A stretch of DNA of 64,000 nt, from contig CAJNOL010000540.1 of NCBI GenBank assembly GCA_905250125.1, forward strand, positions 1 to 64,000, read 5' to 3'. Numbering within the stretch: the stretch's first letter is position 1; each line of letters starts with the position of its first letter. Shown here in pieces: positions 62,668 to 64,000 of the stretch. A model generated the notes under the pieces. That model was not told the DNA's origin. It saw only the letters and a list, made by a program, of their open reading frames with translations, and searched no databases. Position numbers and translations under genes: made by a program. This DNA comes from Rotaria sordida (Eukaryota > Rotifera > Eurotatoria > Philodinida > Philodinidae).

Positions 62668-63825
62668 ATGATACCACGTACACTTCTTCGGACAGTTTTA
62701 ACATCAAATGTTCAGGTTTTATTTTTTTATTTAATTCGATTTATTAAATTCATTCTCGAATTATCACAGATATCATCTTGTGGTTTTCAACGAACATTTG
62801 GAATATTTAGTAGTGGAACATCGAAAAAAGCTACAGCTCGATCAAAATGTTTTTTGTAATGAATTATTTAACGATATTTTTCATTATTTATTTATTTTTT
62901 GTTTTAAACTTTAGTGATGTTAATGTTGATGATAAACCACTTGGTCGAATTACATTTCAAGTTAGTTAAATAAACTTTCGATTGTTATTATTTATTAATA
63001 GTTTTTTCTTTTTGTTTAAATTAGCTTTATAATGATATTGTTCCGAAAACAACTGGTATAATTGAAAAAAAATTGTTGATACAAAAAATAAAAATGATAA
63101 ATTTTCATTTGAATAGAAAATTTTCGTGCTTTATGTACTGGTGAAAAAGGCTATGGTTTTAAAAATTCAACCTTTCATCGAGTAATTCAAAAATTTATGT
63201 TACAAGGTGGAGATTTCGAACGACAGTTAGTAGATTTATTTTATAAAAAACAATTTTGAAACACAAAAATTTTTTTTTTCTTCTAGTAATGGTACTGGTG
63301 GTTATAGGTAAGAATAATCTTAATAATGATTTCATATTTGATTTATTATTTTTCATAATAATAGCATCTATGGAAGTAAATTTGCTGATGAAAAGTAAGT
63401 CATTTTTATATTATGTAACCGAGAGAGAAGCCAAACAAAAATAATTTATTATTATTCAATATAGTTTTCAAGTAAAACATACACGAGAAGGTCTACTTTC
63501 AATGGCTAATGCTGGTCCGAATACAAATGGTAATTAGTATTTATTTTAAAATATAAATTAATGTTAAATATTTGTTTTCTAGGTTCTCAATTCTTTATTA
63601 CAACAGTAGCAACTCCTTGGCTTGATGGTAAACATGTATGTATTGTGTAGAAATAAATATCCATCTAGTTATTTTTCTTTTCTAAAGGTTGTCTTTGGTG
63701 AAGTTGTTGATGGTATGGATACAGTGAAAAAAGTCGAAGCATTAGGATCACAATCAGGCCGAACTCAAAAAAAGATCACTATTGCCGATAGCGGTGAAGT
63801 ACAGAGTGATCAAAATCCAAAATAA
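62668..63825 (+). CDS. Cyclophilin, mitochondrial-type peptidyl-prolyl isomerase
   Basis: Ten small exons add up to 627 bases (208 residues plus stop) in one frame. The first 45 residues ([20 protein letters not shown], then RTFGIFSS and TARSK) are basic, Ser/Thr-rich and free of acids, a likely mitochondrial targeting peptide. The domain then runs [100 protein letters not shown], and [20 protein letters not shown]. Catalytic and cyclosporin-binding residues are present (Arg in FHRV, Phe-Met and Gln in FMLQGG, Phe in QFF, Trp-Leu in WLDG, His in GKH). Domain plus leader fits cyclophilin D (PPIF); the final tail SDQNPK is extra. Compartment is inferred from the leader. It starts 290 bp downstream of the beta-catenin stop on the same strand. 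Confidence 0.92.
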
Positions 63826-64000
63826 TTTATGCAAAAAAAAAATGCTCATGTGTTGTTTTTTTTTAAAGAATTCTTGCATCAGTTTTTCTCCAAACCTAAA
63901 CATGTTTTCTATTTTGTAGCAGTTGATTGCATGATGCTTGATTTCATATAACATTTTATACTAGCACTGTTTTTTTTTGGCTAGAGAGAATAAAGAGGAA

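Overview
The window is strongly AT-rich animal DNA. It has many short (about 50-70 bp) GT-AG introns, a metazoan gene set (tyrosine hydroxylase, beta-catenin, cadherin, bublin, TRAPPC3, eL39, CEP135/TSGA10) and no prokaryotic signals. One gene family near the left end, with an N-terminal Cys/His box, a coiled coil and a C-terminal Cys/His finger with HL..H....H spacing, matches a family I remember as expanded in bdelloid rotifers. Compact introns, decayed DNA transposons and many fold-back elements fit that. A bdelloid rotifer is my inference, not a proven assignment.

Layout. 1-578 (-): 5' end of tyrosine hydroxylase, running off the window. 1389-5740 (-): a Cys/His coiled-coil gene whose largest intron carries a 1.2 kb inverted-repeat element, plus a broken tandem copy upstream. 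5741-13064: a gene-poor stretch with a Tc1-like transposon relic and two unrecognised decayed coding regions. 13065-13920 (+): secreted protein with CCDC3-like features. 13959-16679 (-): eight-pass membrane protein, probably tincar-like. 18563-18932 (+): small secreted, possibly peptide-hormone-like precursor. 19575-27980 (-): centriolar CEP135/TSGA10 coiled-coil protein in over 20 exons, with one exon apparently lost in a 10-N assembly gap. 32062-34884 (-): cathepsin D-like aspartic protease.

38000-38482 (+): unrecognised 160-residue reading frame. 38875-39091 (-): ribosomal protein eL39. 40640-43090: a duplicated block holding an intact potato-inhibitor-I (eglin-like) gene, its broken copy and decayed bublin copies, with a hAT transposase fragment between. 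43230-43700 (+): bublin. 43925-45543 (+): TRAPPC3. 49801-53749 (+): a divergent cadherin with a possible alternative last exon. 58546-62377 (+): beta-catenin without the usual N-terminal degron. 62668-63825 (+): mitochondrial-type cyclophilin.

The genes form no operon or pathway cluster. Cadherin and beta-catenin lie near each other and belong to the same adhesion machinery, but the proximity may be chance. The most repeated theme outside genes is inverted-repeat (fold-back) DNA: at least ten such structures lie in introns and intergenic DNA, three of them sharing an AGAGATGTG-type end. No LTR retroelement or provirus was recognised. Exon joins were worked out by eye from splice signals, frame and protein similarity.
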